Below are positions 40,228-51,922 of a stretch of DNA of 64,000 nt, piece after piece. Origin of the DNA: Neodiprion pinetum (Eukaryota > Arthropoda > Insecta > Hymenoptera > Diprionidae); contig NC_060232.1 of assembly GCF_021155775.2 (NCBI RefSeq), positions 30,077,922 through 30,141,921 on the forward strand, given 5' to 3'. The notes beneath the pieces were generated by a model. It did no database searches, was not told the DNA's origin, and was given only the letters and a program-made list of their open reading frames with translations. A program made the translations under genes and the position numbers. The first letter of the stretch is position 1. The number at the start of each line of letters is the position of its first letter.

Positions 40228-43200
40228 TCGGGTAATTTTGGTTTCCAGGCTATCTGTATAAGTAAATGTGCAACGTTCTGATGTCTTCCAAATGTAAAAC
40301 GGTACACGATAGCAGGACTAATTAGTTGATAGGGAGTAAAATGTATAGGTATAAAAGACAATCGATTACACTCTGCAATTTTATGAAGAATTTATACGAA
40401 TGTATGGAAAATCAAAGGGGTGAAATTGACCCTGTTTTTCAATAGTATACTTAATATTATAGATTTGCAAGAATGTATCTTATATGCAGAATGTGAGAGT
40501 AAAATATAATAAGGGATATTTTTACAGTGATCTCTTCTATGGCAATGTAATATCTATCACATTTTGTCTTTGTTAACAGATCGTAACATTTTCAGAAAAA
40601 AAACAAATTACATAGCGAATTTATACCCGTGCAGAAGATAATTAATTGAACTTTGGAACTTTGAATTCAATAATGATTACTGCGTGACGCACATACAGAT
40701 CTAGATACGATATCTAATATTATCCGGCCCCACAAATTTAGAACAGTTACGTGAGTGCATTTGCAAATGCACAAGTAAATCTGTAGCTATCTTGAAGATC
40801 GGAGCTCGATCAAGTAATTGAACATTTCATTGAATCTGAGCTATATAATGAAAGAAAAAATCATTTCTACTGCCCGATAGTTGAAGTACGCGGCTTATCG
40901 CATGTGTAGCCACGGTCACGGCATCTGTCGCCTCTCGGTTAGGCAACCGGAGTTACACGTTCAATTTATATTGCCTATCTCAAGGGCAACAAATAGCCGT
41001 GACCGTGGCTGTACTTATAATCTACGTGCGCTGTTGTTTTTTTAGGAGCGCAGCAGCCTGGGCCCCATTTTAGTTACATAAATTGAAACATCATTGCAAT
41101 AGGTATAGAAAAAAAATTCGTATCCCTAAGGCAGAGGAAGTCAACCAATTTCAGGCAATGATACACTCGCAGAATTTTTCCCGTAACGTATATCACTCAC
41201 CAGCTTCTACGTGCTCTAGCATAAAATGGGGTGATTATATCTGCACAGTTTATAATCAGGTTATAATTACAAATCCTATAAGATGCTCGGTCGTTTTTAT
41301 AACGGGGGGTCGAACAATAGAAACAGTCTGAACTGCGTTCCAAAACAATCGCTTATTTAATTGTGAGGCAAAATCTATAGTATTTTTATTTGGAAATATT
41401 TTCATGGTTGAAATGATATTTTTCTCGTCTCGTGACCCGTCTCTGTTTCAAGCCAAGGTTAAGGCCGTTCGGTATATGTCCTTGAAATGCATATTCGCAG
41501 TATTTTGAAACACTTGAGTAAGTATTCAAGTCAAGATCATTGTACACCATTTTTTGTACTCCCGTTTGCGATTAACACTACCGGATGTCTATTTAAGCAT
41601 TTATTTTGATGAGTAAACACAATCGTTTACTACGGTAGAAGGTATAAGTAAATAGTGTCGAATAAATGCTATCTCTGTAATTATCTAGCGATTGATTGCT
41701 GCGGTGAGCACACAGGAATTCGATGTACTTATGAGGTGCTAACTGTCGATGGACACACTAATTACATCGATGCAATGATAACTTTTACTACATAGTTCAC
41801 GGAATCGGTCATCGTAAATTGAACGATTTGGAATGGATATCATCGTTCAAGAGCTGGCAGGAAAAATAACACGACCAACGCATACGTACAGGTATTATAT
41901 AATGCCATGTCCGAACAAAAGTATTCTGTACTATATTTTCAGGCCTTATCGTATGTATGTAAAGTACAAAGCTCGGGTTCTCGCGACGAACAGCGTATCA
42001 ACGCATCAGAATTTTAAATATAATATGCGGTATGAAATGGTAAAAGCTACAAATATATTCTCGTGGCAATTGACACGCACATGTCACGTGCCATGGATAC
42101 AGCTCTGCCAATATGCAGTACATAGTAGTAGGATGTGATCTGTAAATAGAATGATACTCTGTACTGTATGTTTTCATCGATATTTCGACATCGATTATAG
42201 TTGCTGTTATTGGTGCTGATATTAGTATCGTAAATCTCTTATGCGCATATCCATCACGCCTATGTACGACATAGACATAATAGGATATGCGAAACGGTCA
42301 TTGCGCGTTTAGGTCAGTTCATATTCGTCATTTGCGACATTCACCTGCTCCAGTGTTAAATCGAGCGTATAATTTGCCGTACAAAGAAATTGCCTGGTAC
42401 TCCGCTGTGCCGTGTAATTATTCTTCTTATTATTGTTATTGAAACACCTCAGTTTACTTAGCATCCTCGATTCTACGCCGATCGGGAGTTCGTTTGACGA
42501 CACGTACGTATACAAGAAATAGACCCAAATCAGCTCTCGCTACAGTAAAACTGGGGAATTTCGAAACGTATGCTTCTTCGTATTTTCGATATTCTTTTTA
42601 AAGCAGTGCATAGTTGCGTGGAGCTACAGGCGAATTTGAATTTGACAAGATTTGGTACGTGCGTATAGTTTTTGTCGCTTGAAACTTCGCTTATTCTATT
42701 TTTTTTTTCAGCAACACGTAACTCGAAATTGCTATCAGATTCAACATCGTCGTACGGTAAGATTTTGGTCGACTCAACGGGTTCAATTGAATTTCTGGTC
42801 ACTCTTTATCTCTCGGTTATCTCTGTACTGTACTACACCAATATACCTTTGAACCGCGACAGAGTCCATCCGACGCGCTCGTGACGCTGTCGTACCGCTC
42901 TTTCTTACCGACCGATGAGTCATTCCTGCGCGTACGGGCAACTCGATCGACTGTCGGAGGGAGGGATCTTGGAAAAACTTCAGTACATACCGTAACATGG
43001 CGCGTTCCAATTGACCCGCGTTCGTTCAGCTGGTCAGCTGTGCTCCGCAAGAGCTCGCGAGTCGTCAAACAATTCGTAGTGTACTTTATTTTGATTCTCG
43101 GTTCAGAATCTTCTCCGTCGCTGATGTTGCGTTCCACGTTATTCCGATTGTTCCTTTTCTACAAGAAGAGACAGCGCATCGTCGAGGTGTAATTCTGGTA

Positions 43201-44305
43201 ATACGCTGATACTTTCCCAGGCACGTATTGTAGAATTTGAGTAAAATTTCACCCATGCATCTATGCAACACGCGTCGCTGGCAGGCAGGATCAGGCAGTG
43301 CAGCGAGTGTTCCGCTCACATGTACTGTTATGTCCTCATTTTCTACACGTACTGTAAACGTTTCTTGTCTTCTGGATAGAATTTTGCGCATGCTGATGTA
43401 CGCGATAAGTGTTATTTAATTTGGTAGACGTATTTCGTGACCTATAACCGTCAATCGTTGAGCCAATTGTTGCTAAATAACAAGTTTTCTTTGTAGCATG
43501 TCTGTACGTACGTGCGTATACATGTATTTATTTTTAAAATATCACATGCTCAGCTCTTCATTTTACCCGCACAGCTGATATAATGACTGATAAAAGTCGC
43601 AATAGATCTGCAGTTATTTCTCACTTGTTGCACTATTCCTGATGATTCAAATATTGGGAAGCAGTAATTTTTTTTTTCTCTTCGAAATTCATTACACTGA
43701 CCTTTGTTGAAACGTTCATGCATATTTCCGCACAACATTTGCTGGACAATTGCAGTTCCTCGGTAATAAGAGAATTGTGACACAGTCATAGTGATAAAAT
43801 TTTAATGTAGTAATACGTATATACACTCTTTAGTTTTATCTACTATAACTTTTATATACTCGCTGTTCGCTAAACTCAAAATTGGTGGAGGCGACACTCA
43901 CTTTGGACATTCTATTTCTAGATACGGAACACCTCTAATTGCCCTTTTATTGCAGCCATGAGAAGTGTATTTTAATTTTAACTTCTTAGCTGTCTGACGA
44001 TGTATTTCTCTATTTGAATGTCAATCGGTATGTCGCAGTATTGTAGCTGAGCACTATTCATAATTTATAAACTAAATTCTTAGTGTTCTAACAAAAATTA
44101 TAAAGTCTCATCACCCCCTACAATGGATTGTTATATTTAATACCAAATATATAATAGACATTCTCGTTATCCATACTAACATGTCTAATGTTACTACTGT
44201 ATTTACTTAATCCTATCATTTTCCAGAAAACTTTACTGTATTCCAACCGGCAAAACGCACAGTTAGAAAAATATACGATAACCAAATTAATGCATAATCA
44301 GAAAA
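40228..44305. other. Intergenic region between bestrophin and SMSr
   Basis: Bestrophin 3' flank, an inverted repeat at 40908-41010, then AT-rich DNA. The stretch 42840-43400 is more GC-rich, with overlapping open frames on both strands (42817-43137 minus, 42881-43192 plus). This is typical of a promoter or leader-exon region, perhaps that of SMSr. No frame shows a recognisable protein. Confidence 0.4.
40908..41010. repeat. 15-bp perfect inverted repeat (potential hairpin)
   Basis: AGCCACGGTCACGGC at 40908-40922 and its exact reverse complement at 40996-41010, separated by 73 bases. The arms are GC-rich inside AT-rich DNA, so they stand out. It could be the end pair of a small element or a structured RNA. 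No flanking duplication is evident. Confidence 0.7.
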
Positions 44306-46430
44306 ATGGTCACTAAGAGTGTGGCGGACTGGACAACCCAAGATGTTGCAATCTGGTTGGAAGAAAATGGTCATTGCCGATTTAAGGACGCTTTTGAAAA
44401 TGTACATTCAATAGATGGCAGAGCACTCTTGACCCTAACGGAAGAGGATCTGAAGCCTGAAGTGATGAGTATCAGATGCATTGGAGATATCAAAAGACTG
44501 CACATCAGTATTAAACAGTTGCAAAGAGACAACATCACTACTTTGTACGAGTTGGGACAGATCGACTTGTTCCCATCGACCACTTACTATACTCATCAAC
44601 GCCAAGATGTGAGTAAATGAGCAAGGCTGAAATTTGTCAAGCTACGAATGTATAGATAAAAAATATTAAGAGTTAGAGCGGTTCACTAGTTTTGGTAAGG
44701 GTGACAGAGAGTACTGGTTCAGGCCCAATCGACCTTTCCCACAGAGCTGCTCTATGGGTCATGGAAACTATCAATTAGCACATTTGCTTACATTTGTGTT
44801 GATTACTTATAAACGATTCAGGCGAAGCAAATCAAATTTTTTATTCAACTTCCTGAATATGTTCTCTGTAGTTTCAATAGTTCTGTGTTCAGCTCTATTC
44901 TGTTCAACAACTAATTTTCAATTGAAGTAAAATGACACTGGAAGTCATGTGACAATTTTTCACGCATATATTACTTACTAATCTTTGAATTCAACTTTCC
45001 GAACAAAGTAGATACGGTCGAACATGGTATTATTATTATTATTCAAAATTAGTCAGTATTGGAGTCAATGTTTTACTGATGTTTCAGGTACCCAGCAATG
45101 GAGTGGTTAACAATGACGCCTCTATGGAACACGAGTCGTACTCGGCATCCGTGTCTGAAGATGGCCAAGCATCTCATCTACCACCAGAAATTTGGAAAAC
45201 TTTCATAAGCTTAGGGTACCTCTTCATTGTCACATGGATCACTGCCTTCGTTATGGTCATTGTTCACGATCGAGTACCTGATATGAAAAAATACCCACCA
45301 TTACCAGACATATTTTTAGATAATGTTCCACACATACCGTGGGCTTTCGATATGTGTGAAGTAACAGGGACGTTACTGTTTGCCATTTGGCTGGTGGTGC
45401 TTATCTTTCACAGATATAGGTAATATAGTATATCGAATCACATTCCTCATTATATAAAGTTTATTTCAGATTTTTACCTCAAAACTGTTTGTATTCTGCA
45501 AAACCTATTTTAATCTAGACTTGACATTTTCACCAGGTTTATATTACTACGAAGGTTCTTTGCCCTGTCCGGGACAGTCTTCCTTTTGAGATGCGTGACC
45601 ATGCTCATAACTTCTCTGTCTGTACCTGGTGCTCATCTGCAGTGTCAGCCAAGGAAGGGGTCTGATGAAGAATGGTCGGGGTATGCGTACGTATAAGATC
45701 TCATTTCGACGTAAGTAAACGTGATTTTCAGTACTGATTATACATTATTGTCTTTTTACAGGACTGCGTATGGTGAACTCTACAACAAGATATCTATGGC
45801 GTATGTAATCTGGAGAGGCGCCGGTATGTCCATTCAAGGAGTTCGAACTTGCGGTGATTACATGTTCAGCGGGCATACAGTGGCATTAACTATGTTGAAC
45901 TTCTTCATAACTGAATGTAAGCTACATTATTCAGTATAGCTAATATCAAATTGCAGTAAGGAATGGAGAGTAACACTATCAACTTAATCTTTTCATTTTC
46001 AGATACATCAAGGCAGTTGTACTTCCTACACACGTTCACGTGGATGCTTAATATGTTTGGAATATTTTTTATTCTGGCAGCGCACGAGCACTACTCTATC
46101 GACGTGTTTGTTGCATTTTACATAACTTCTCGACTCTTTTTGTATTATCATACACTGGCTAACAATCAAGCCTTAATGCAACGGGATTCCAATCGAACAA
46201 GAATTTGGTTTCCACTGTTCAGCTTCTTCGAGTCGTCGGTTGACGGGATTGTTCCAAACGAGTATGAATCCCCTTCAGAGATCATTTGCAATTTGATATG
46301 TGCCGGAAAGGATGTGTTCAATTTCGTTCATTCTCACATCTCGTTTCACAAAGCCCAGCTTTGCAACAACGTTGAGGAAGTTCCGTCGAATGGCAGAGGC
46401 GGCGATAGTGGTAAAAAAAAGAAACTTTAA
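44306..46430 (+). CDS. SMSr: SMSr / SAMD8, sphingomyelin synthase-related protein (ceramide phosphoethanolamine synthase), complete
   Basis: ER-resident enzyme that transfers phosphoethanolamine to ceramide and senses ceramide levels. Five exons join in frame: 44306-44608, 45088-45419, 45537-45680, 45762-45916 and 46003-46430, giving 453 aa. An N-terminal SAM domain covers about residues 7-72 (WTTQDVAIWLEENGHCRFKD, DGRALLTLTEEDL). Membrane helices follow from about 140 (SLGYLFIVTWITAFVMVIV; GTLLFAIWLVVLIF; ALSGTVFLLRCVTMLITSL). The PAP2-type catalytic motifs are CGDYMFSGHT (His298) and HEHYSIDVFVAFYITSR (His341, Asp345). The 43- and 4-residue spacings equal those of the His-His-Asp triad of sphingomyelin synthases. 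SAM plus this core separates SMSr from SMS1/2-like proteins without a SAM. The tail is basic (GGDSGKKKKL). The start ATG has A at -3. Confidence 0.95.
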
Positions 46431-48525
46431 CGTTACGTCAATTTTTACAAGGTGTATTATAATATTACGAATTCAAAAAAATTGTTATTCCTTTAGTGAA
46501 CTTCGCTTTGTACGTATGCATGAATCCATATGTGAATGAATTGTATGCATATTGCCGTTGTTTCTGTAATCTCAATGAGACGCATTCGATCGATTCGGAG
46601 ATGTCTCTGTGTATCTATTACTTATTGTGTAAACGGTCAAGTTTCGCACGTATCAGTTTCAACGGCAATATATACGGAACTGATGATCACATTCCCGTTA
46701 AATGCTAATCTTTTTACTACGTAGTTAGTATACATTGTATATTCTAGTCCAAAATGAAAATCATGGTGCCGTAAATATCACGTCGACCTAAATTGATGAT
46801 AAGATATTTTTAGAAATACTTTAATCAGCTTGGCTACAAACTATTTTTATACATGCAAACTAGAAAAACATGGAGAAAAATGGAAAATAAGATTTGATAG
46901 ACAGAGGAAAAGGAAATATGCGCCCACGATGCTTATCCGATATATTTTAAAGCAAACACTTCGTGCTTTAACAAACACAATTTTATAATGACATCTGTAG
47001 CACCCTAAATATAATATGATAACATTATTATACTATTCGCTCACTATGTCATTATTAAAATGAAAAATCTAGCGTAAATTATTTGTTTATTATGTTAAAA
47101 CGTAAAGTAAGTCGCACAATTACAATTTACTTTTGCCAAATAATGATACATATATTGCTATTGAGCCAATAGAGCACAAAGATCATTAGTTATACATATT
47201 TAGTTGTGTATATATACATATAGGTTTTCCATTTGCGGAATATATTATTTATAGACTGATTCATTAGCCATTACATCTTGAACAAATTTGCTGTAACATT
47301 CTGACTATAAGTTGAAGTTTGAGAAACTGGATAGAATTAGAATAATTGCTATTCGACCGCAGACACGGTCAACTAATTCTCGAGTAAATTGAGAAACTAT
47401 TTTCAATAAGTAATTAAAATTCATAAGGTTAAAGATTTTATACCGGACTTCTAGTTTATAGCGTCAATAAAACAAGTGTTTTTCAAACAAACAAACCAAT
47501 TCTCTCTCCTCCTCAGCTACCGCAATTATTTTAAAAATTTGTTTAAAGCATGAATAATTTAAATTGGCACAAGTACAAGATGTTGAAGGTCAACGAGAAG
47601 AATGGAACGTTAACTGAGAACGTGTATGACTCTTTGTCATTAGGTAGACCCATGATTGGAAAATCTCGAGTAGTGAGATAGTTAAAAAATTGAAAAATCT
47701 GTCCACATTAAGTTTTCTTGTAATCTAGTACTGGCTCATCCGGGATCGACTTAAAGTCGGTGCAGTCTGGCACTTCCTTGGGAGTCTGGATCTCATATGA
47801 GTTCAACGATTCTACAACAAGAGAGTTACCATGCACCTGCATTAGAAATGAATATTTTTCACGAGATAAGGTTGGGCTTTGCTCCAGTGTTAGTCATTGC
47901 TTGGGCCAACGCATACTAAAAATGGACACGCAATATTCGGTGTGTCCGCTTTGTTGAATAGCAGTGTGCGTGTAACCTCAGCTAACGGTTATTGTGAATC
48001 TATAACGCTTTTGTCGATATATTTGCAAAACGTAGTTGCACGCCTATTTCGGCGATATCTATCTGGTTCTTACGTAATTCGTCCGTTGAAACGGAAATGA
48101 ATGTAAATGATCAAGTCCGTGAGATATGTCAGTATCGCTTGGTGAAAAATAATATAATAGATTAGATAAAATATACCTTCAAGAAGGTGTTACGAATATA
48201 ATATATGATCTTTCCTAATCATTATTGGACAACTTCGAGGTTTGTTGAGTAAACATCATTCGGAAGCTATGTAGATGTTGTTTTACAGGAGAGACTCATT
48301 CGGCTCAAGCCTAAACTTGCTGAAAACAGCATATGTGAAATTACGAGAGGAAAGAAAAAAACTTTGTCCGTTGAATTACTAGTTTCTGAAATATGAGGGT
48401 CTGTGCGTTAGAATTCGAAAGCTATAAATGATTTAGATGGTTCCGATCACAAATTAACCTATGTCGAAATATGATCAGATTGAATTCGTGATTCTCTACA
48501 TCGACGTATTGAAAAAAACAGTTGC
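46431..48525. other. SMSr 3' flank up to the satellite boundary
   Basis: AT-rich, with no supported gene. The frames at 46300-46724 and 47760-48100 (plus) are short and unremarkable. Similarity to the satellite begins near 48530. Confidence 0.5.
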
Positions 48526-48571
48526 GGACAATCCCAATACGCTGCGATCAACGCATCAAAAGTTACAGCCC

Positions 48572-51500
48572 AAAAACCGGAACCCGAATTTTCGACATTT
48601 TTCAGCAGGTGCTTTTTCGCTCGCCATTTCTCTCCTGTTGGTCCTACGCTCTTTTCGCTACGATTTCTGAGTTCCTGAGGGTCCAATTGTTCAGACGAGG
48701 GTCATTTAAATCGAATCTGAGACCAAGAGTTTTTTTCCCCAAAAAATAAGTAAGGCTAACCCCTTTCCATTTTTGGCGAAAATTTTCGCGATTTTCAAAA
48801 GTGCTGGAATTAATCAATTGTGACACTATTCCGACGTAATTTTGCAAGAGAAATCGATTGGGCGCAGTCCCAATACGATGCGATCAACGCATCAGAAGTA
48901 AGGGCCAAAAAACCGGAACCCGAATTTTCGACATTTTTCAGCAGGTCCTTTTTCGCTCGCCATTTCTCTCCTGTTGGTCCTACGCTCTATTCGCTGCGAT
49001 TTCTGAGTTCCTGAGGGTCCAATTGGTCAGAAAAGGGTCATTTAAATCGAATCTAAGACCAAAAGTTTTTTGCCCAAAAAAAAAGTAAGGCTAACCCCTT
49101 ACCATTTTTGGCGAAAATTTTCGCGATTTTCAAAAGTGCTGGAATAGATTAATTGTGGCACCATTCCGACGTAATTTTGCGAGAGAAATCGATTAGGCGC
49201 AGTCCCAATACGCTGCGATCAACGCATCAAAAGTAAGGGCCAAAAAACCGGAACCCGAATTTTCGACATTTTTCAGCAGGTGCTTTTTCGCTCGCCATTT
49301 CTCTCCTGTTGGTCCTACGCTCTATTCGCTGCGATTTCTGAGTTCCTGAGGGTCCAATTGGTCCGATGAGAGTCATTTAAATCGAATCTGAGACCAAAAG
49401 TTTTTTGCCCAAAAAAAAAGTAAGGCTAACCCCTTACCATTTTTGGCGAAAATTTTCGCGATTTTCAAAAGTGCTGGAATAGATTAATTGTGGCACCATT
49501 CCGACGTAATTTTGCGAGAGAAATCGATTGGGCGCAGTCCCAATACGCTGCGATCAACGCATCAAAAGTAAGGGCCAAAAAACCGGAACCCGAATTTTCG
49601 ACATTTTTCAGCAGGTGCTTTTTCGGTCGCCATTTCTCTCCTGTTGGTCCTACGCTCTTTTCGCTGCGATTTCTGAGTTCCTGAGGGTCTAATTGGTCAG
49701 ATGAGGGTCATTTAAATCGAATCTGAGACCAAAAATTTTTTGCCCAAAAAAAAAGTAAGGCTAACCTCTTTCCATTTTTGGCGAAAATTTTCGCGATTTT
49801 CAAAAGTGCTGGAATAGATTAATTGTGGCACTATTCCGACGTAATTTTGCGAGAGAAATCGATTGGGCGCAGTCCCAATACGCTGCGATCAACGCATCAA
49901 AAGTAAGGGCCGAAAAACCGGAACCCGAATCTTCGACATTTTTCAGCAGGTGCTTTTTCGCTCGCCATTTCTCTCCTGTTGGTCCTACGCTCTTTTCGCT
50001 GCGATTTCTAAGTTCCTGAGGGTCTAATTGGTCAGATGAGGGTCATTTAAATCGAATCTGAGACCAAAAATTTTTTGCCCAAAAAAAAAGTAAGGCTAAC
50101 CCCTTTCCATTTTTGGCGAAAATTTTCGCGATTTTCAAAAGTGCTGGAATAGATCAATTGTGGCACTATTCCGACGTAATTTTGCGAGAGAAATCGATTG
50201 GGCGCAGTCCCAATACGCTGCGATCAACGCATCACGAGTTACGGCCAAAAAACCGGAACCCGAATTTTCGACATTTTTCAGCAGGTGCTTTTTCGCTCGC
50301 CATTTCTCTCCTGTTGGTCCTACGCTCTTTTCGCTGCGATTTCTGAGTTCCTGAGGGTCTAATTGGTCAGATGAGGGTCATTTGAATCGAATCTGAGACC
50401 AAAAGTTTTTTGCCCAAAAAAAAAGTAAGGCTAACCCCTTTCCATTTTTGGCGAAAATTTTCGCGATTTTCAAAAGTGCTGGAATAGATCAATTGTGGCA
50501 CTATTCCGACGTAATTTTGCGAGAGAAATCGATTGGGCGCAGTCCCAATACGCTGCGATCAACGCATCAAAAGTTACGGCCAAAAAACTAGAACCCGAAT
50601 TTTCGACATTTTTCAGCAGGTGCTTTTTCGCTCGCCATTTCTCTCCTGTTGGTCCTACGCTCTTTTCGCTGCGATTTCTGAGTTCCTGAGGGTCCAATTG
50701 GTCAGACGAGGGTCATTTAAATCGAATCTGAGACCAAAAGTTTTTTGCCCAAAAAAAAAATAAGGCTAACCCCTTTCCATTTTTGGCGAAAATTTTCGCG
50801 ATTTTCAAAAGTGCTGGAATAGATTAATTGTGGCACTATTCCGACGTAATTTTGCGGGAGAAATCGATTAGGCGCAGTCCCAATACGCTGCGATCAACGC
50901 ATCAGAAGTAAGGGCCAAAAAACCGGGACCCGAATTTTCGACAGTTTTCAGCAGGTGCTTTTTCGCTCGCCATTTCTCTCCTGTTGGTCCTACGCTCTAT
51001 TTGCTGCAATTTCTGAGTTCCTGAGGGTCCAATTAGTCAGATGAGGGTCATTTGAATCGAATCTGAGACCAGAAGTTTTTTGCCCAAAAAAAAAGTAAGG
51101 CTAACCCCTTTCCATTTTTGGCGAAAATTTTCGCGATTTTCAAAAGTGCAGGAATAGATCAATTGTGGCACTATCCCGACGTAATTTTGCGAGAGAATTC
51201 GATTAGGCGCAGTCCCAATACGCTGCGATCAACGCATCAAAAGTAAGGGCCAAAAAACCGGAACCCGAATTTTCGACATTTTTCAGCAGGTGCTTTTTCG
51301 CTCGCCATTTCTCTCCTGTTGGTCCTACGCTCTTTTCGCTGCGATTTCTGAGTTCCTGAGGGTCTAATTGGTCAGATGAGGGTCATTTGAATCGAATCTG
51401 AGACCAAAAGTTTTTTGCCCAAAAAAAAAGTAAGGCTAACCCCTTTCCATTTTTGGCGAAAATTTTCGCGATTTTCAAAAAAGCTGGAATGGATCAATTG

Positions 51501-51922
51501 TGGCACTATTCCGACGTAATTTTGCGAGAGAAATCGATTAGGCGCAGTCCCAATACGCTGCGATCAACGCATCAAAACTTACGGCCAAAAAACTAGAACC
51601 CGAATTTTCGACATTTTTCAGCAGGTGCTTTTTCGCTTGCCATTTCTCTCCTGTTGGTCCTACGCTCTTTTCGCTGCGATTTCTGAGTTCCTAAGGGTCC
51701 GATTGGTCAGACGAGGGTTATTTAAATCGAATCTGAGACCAAAAGTTTTTTGCCCAGAAAAAAAGTAAGGCTAACCCCTTTCCATTTTTGGCGAAAATTT
51801 TCGCGATTTTCAAAAGTGCTGAAATAGATCAATTGTGGCACTATTCCGACGTAATTTTGCGAGAGAAATCGATTGGGCGCAGTCCCAATATGCTGCGATC
51901 AACGCATCAAAAGTAAGGGCCA
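48572..51922. repeat. Higher-order block, copy 1 (10 monomers)
   Basis: A stretch of ten monomers that recurs 3,351 bases further on with no difference seen at the sites compared, including shared private variants such as the CCAAGAGTTTTTTTCCCC unit at about 48722. The exact match starts one base after a mismatch at 48571/51922. Confidence 0.85.

Noticed and set aside
42817..43391. Overlapping 80-106 codon frames on both strands
   Set aside because: Higher GC lowers stop frequency here. The frames conflict with each other and none resembles a protein.
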